From assembly GCA_937988885.1 (NCBI GenBank), contig CALKHR010000159.1, positions 1 through 40,544 of the forward strand: a stretch of 40,544 nt of DNA, in the 5' to 3' direction. The position numbers were made by a program, and so were the translations under genes. Positions 38,277 through 40,544 of this stretch are shown in pieces. The notes under the pieces are model-generated. The model ran no database searches and was not told the DNA's origin. It was given only the letters and a program-made list of their open reading frames with translations. Source of the stretch: an uncultured Roseiflexaceae bacterium. GTDB lineage: Bacteria; Chloroflexota; Chloroflexia; Chloroflexales; Roseiflexaceae. Positions within the stretch are counted from its first letter, which is position 1; each line of letters begins with the position of its first letter.

Positions 38277-39611
38277 TTAATCGTAGCGCAACGCCTCGAT
38301 AGGGTTCAGGCGTGCGGCGCTGCGTGCGGGTGCGATGCCGAAGAACAGGCCCACCAACATCGCGAAGCCGGTTGCCATCACCGCCGAACTGACGCTCAAT
38401 TGTGTCGTCATCAGGCCGCTGGCGTTGACCAGCAGTGCGATGCCTACACCAATCGCCAGGCCGATCAGCGCGCCCGCCAGGCTGATGATCAGCGCTTCGA
38501 GCATAAACTGCATCAGGATGTCGCTCTCGCGCGCGCCCAACGCCTTGCGCAGGCCGATCTCGCGGGTGCGTTCGCGCACCGAGACCAGCATAATGTTCAT
38601 GATGCCGATGCCGCCAACCAAGAGCGAAATAGCCGCGATGGCACCCAGGAACAGCGTGAGGGTCTGTGTCGTTTGCGCCACGCTATCGAGGATATCCTGT
38701 TGATTGATCACACTGAAATCGTCTGCTTCGCCGCTGCTGGGCAGGTTGTGCGATTCGCGAAGGGTCAGGTTGATATCGTTGACGGCGCTATCGACGCTCT
38801 CGGAATCGACGGCTTGCACCGCGATGCTTGAGAGCAGCAGCGAGCCGCCGCTGATGGCGCGGCCACCGAAGAGTTTACGTTGGGCGGTGCTCAGCGGCAC
38901 AATCACGGCGTCGTCGATCGAGCCGAAGCCGCTGCCACCCTTCGACGCGAGGATGCCCGCTACCGTGAAGCGCTGCCCGTTGATGCGGAAGGTCTGCCCG
39001 AGCGCATCGCCGTTCGGGAACAGCGTGTTCGCCACATTCGCACCGAGTACGGCGATGCTAGCGCGGCTGTTCAGGTCGGTCTCGGTGATGAAGTCGCCCT
39101 CGGCGATCGAGTGGTTGTGCACCTCAAGATAGGTCGGCGCGGCACCGATGATCATTGCGTTGGTGTTTTGGCTGCCCGCGACAAGTTGGCCGTTGCCCTG
39201 ATATTCCGGCGAGACGAGTTTGATGTTGGGTGCGTTCACTGGGTTCGCGAGCGCTTCAGCGTCGGCGGTGGTGAGCGTTTGGCCGCTGCCGATCTGACCG
39301 CGCACACCACCCGCGTTGCTGGCGCCCGAGCGAATCGTGAGCAGGTTCGCGCCGTTGGCGGTGATCGTTGCGGTGATCGTGGCTTGCGAGCCGGTACCGA
39401 TCGCCATCAGCGCGACTACGGCTGCTACACCGATGATGATGCCAAGGGCCGTCAGCAGGGTGCGCAGTTTGTTGGCGGTCAGGCTCTTGAGCGCGATGTT
39501 GAGCGTCTCGATGATGCTGATGCCGCCGTTCGACAACTCCTCGATCTGCGGCGCCAACTCGTCGGCGGTGGGCGTGACGATCTCTGCAATGGTTGGGGTC
39601 ATACTGCTCAT
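38277..39611 (-). CDS. MacB-like ABC transporter permease (FtsX family)
   Basis: A 444-residue permease. One membrane segment near the N-terminus (about 52-75: LRTLLTALGIIIGVAAVVALMAIG) is followed by a large periplasmic MacB_PCD domain (about 78-310), then three C-terminal segments of the FtsX domain (about 315-435), including GGIGIMNIMLVSVRERTREIGLRKALGA, the family hallmark. It ends PARSAARLNPIEALRYD, also typical. Such permeases pair with a LolD/MacB-type ATPase and export peptides, lipoproteins, macrolides or other toxic compounds by mechanotransmission. The partner ATPase is the next gene upstream. The start ATG is at 39611; ATG 39602 is possible. Confidence 0.95.
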   Translation of the reverse strand: MSSMTPTIAEIVTPTADELAPQIEELSNGGISIIETLNIALKSLTANKLRTLLTALGIIIGVAAVVALMAIGTGSQATITATITANGANLLTIRSGASNAGGVRGQIGSGQTLTTADAEALANPVNAPNIKLVSPEYQGNGQLVAGSQNTNAMIIGAAPTYLEVHNHSIAEGDFITETDLNSRASIAVLGANVANTLFPNGDALGQTFRINGQRFTVAGILASKGGSGFGSIDDAVIVPLSTAQRKLFGGRAISGGSLLLSSIAVQAVDSESVDSAVNDINLTLRESHNLPSSGEADDFSVINQQDILDSVAQTTQTLTLFLGAIAAISLLVGGIGIMNIMLVSVRERTREIGLRKALGARESDILMQFMLEALIISLAGALIGLAIGVGIALLVNASGLMTTQLSVSSAVMATGFAMLVGLFFGIAPARSAARLNPIEALRYD

Positions 39612-39740
39612 ACTATCTTCTCTTTCGGCGATTGCCTGCGCGATTCTGCTTGGGATGGCCGAACGTGTCGGTTTGCTTGACCGTTTGGGCTGTCCATGGG
39701 CAAAATGGTACGGCGAGGCACCGCGCCGATGCGTTTTTTC

Positions 39741-40544
39741 TCACCTAGGCTGCTGCGTTACGAGTTTCGATACGCGTTGCCGTGGCCGTGGCACGATCGA
39801 GATGCGTCGTGCGCTGCGCTCGGAACGAGGCGTTGGCGGCACGGCGATCGTTTCGGGCGCGTGATAGCCAAGCTCCATCTGGCTGGCGGGCTTGTCGCTG
39901 GCGAGCTGGCCATCGCGCACCGTCAGGACGCGCTTGGTCTGCGCGGCGATGTCTGGCTCGTGCGTCACCAGCACCACAGTGATGCCCTGCTCGTTCAGGT
40001 CGCGGAACAGCTTCATAATCTCGACGCTGGCCTTGGAGTCCAAGTTGCCGGTTGGCTCGTCGGCGAGCAGCAGCGCCGGTCGGGTGATGAGTGCCCGCGC
40101 AATCGCGACGCGCTGCTGCTGTCCACCCGAAAGCTCTTTGGGGTGATGGTGCATACGGTCGCCAAGACCTACCAGTTCAAGCATCTCGGCGGCGCGGCGC
40201 GTCCGTTCCTCGGCGCTCACGCCACCAAGGTAGACGAGCGGGAGAGCTACGTTCTCCAGGGCCGTTTGGCGCGGGAGCAGGTTAAATTGCTGAAAGACAA
40301 AGCCAATTTTGCGATTGCGCACCGCTGCCAGGATATTGGTCTCAAGTTGTTCGACGGGCAGGCCATCGAGCAGATACTGGCCGCTGTCTGGCGTATCGAG
40401 GCAGCCGAGCAGGTTCATCAGGGTCGATTTACCCGAACCCGACGGACCCATGATCGCGACGAACTCGCCAGGATAAACATCGAAGCTGACGCCGCGCAGG
40501 GCCGGCACCGCGATATCGCCCATTTGATACGTTTTTTGCAGATT
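39741..40544 (-). CDS. MacB/LolD-like ABC transporter ATP-binding protein, cut by window end
   Basis: The frame stays open to the last base: the codons before the internal ATG at 40523 read NLQKTYQ, the usual opening of this family (KTY.MG). The true start therefore lies beyond the window. Visible are Walker A GPSGSGKST, Q-loop FVFQQFNLLPRQTA, signature LSGGQQQRVAIARAL, Walker B LLLADEPTGNLDS and the H-loop LVTHEPD. The C-terminus has an extra basic tail of about 40 residues (PPTPRSERSARRISIVPRPR) after the usual end. It forms an exporter with the permease encoded 129 bases downstream. A membrane-fusion protein may lie upstream, outside the window. Confidence 0.95.
   Translation of the reverse strand, partial: NLQKTYQMGDIAVPALRGVSFDVYPGEFVAIMGPSGSGKSTLMNLLGCLDTPDSGQYLLDGLPVEQLETNILAAVRNRKIGFVFQQFNLLPRQTALENVALPLVYLGGVSAEERTRRAAEMLELVGLGDRMHHHPKELSGGQQQRVAIARALITRPALLLADEPTGNLDSKASVEIMKLFRDLNEQGITVVLVTHEPDIAAQTKRVLTVRDGQLASDKPASQMELGYHAPETIAVPPTPRSERSARRISIVPRPRQRVSKLVTQQPR

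Overview
The window is about 40.5 kb of compact bacterial chromosome. It looks like Chloroflexota, probably class Chloroflexia. This placement is an inference from gene content: an M4 protease pair with ImmA-like C-terminal domains, an AP2-domain mini-protein, a coxGSLM cluster, an extended DnaE, a caspase-like protein, and a diterpene pair of the kind known from Herpetosiphon. Clear ribosome-binding sites and sigma70-type promoters are common, several with a recurring extended -10 of the form GTGCTATAMT. I see no prophage, integrase, IS element, CRISPR array or rRNA.

Layout, left to right. 1-3598: tandem secreted thermolysin-like proteases, the first cut by the window edge. 3683-5393: a CorC/HlyC membrane protein overlapping cytidine deaminase (minus strand). 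5590-6147: a short non-coding transcript or attenuated leader (minus), then tRNA-Gln(TTG) with its own promoter and terminator. 6230-8317: a short GlmU-type uridylyltransferase followed by a PRPP-synthase-like protein. 8472-9326 (minus) and 9733-10776 (plus): folD and a threonine aldolase. 10977-14870: an alpha/beta hydrolase, a caspase-like peptidase fused to an EF-hand loop and two Tudor-like modules, and a membrane-embedded MutS-like ATPase. 15232-19727: an AP2-domain mini-protein, a structured non-coding stretch, and dnaE. 20125-21249: a secreted nucleoside hydrolase.

21785-24302 is the most unusual part. It holds a homologue of the mycobacterial diterpene synthase/transferase Rv3378c, followed by a class II diterpene cyclase. 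Together they should turn geranylgeranyl diphosphate into a halimane- or clerodane-type diterpene alcohol, as in the tuberculosinol and kolavelool pathways. The cyclase carries NADD where DxDD is expected. A membrane STAS-domain protein of the RsbR type follows.

26302-30994 is a coxG-coxS-coxL-coxM operon encoding a molybdenum hydroxylase with the form II signature AYRGAGR, so CO as substrate is uncertain. It ends in a perfect terminator. Next come a DUF2809 membrane protein, a minus-strand mini-protein built of 9-residue GS(I/V)LS(I/V)GSx repeats, and a GT-C glycosyltransferase. 33726-35897 is a LacI-type repressor, with three operator-like sites round its promoter, and a MalK/UgpC sugar-ABC ATPase. 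36025-40544 (minus) is a MacB-like ABC ATPase (cut by the window end), its permease, and an OmpR/histidine-kinase pair with a 4-base ATGA overlap.
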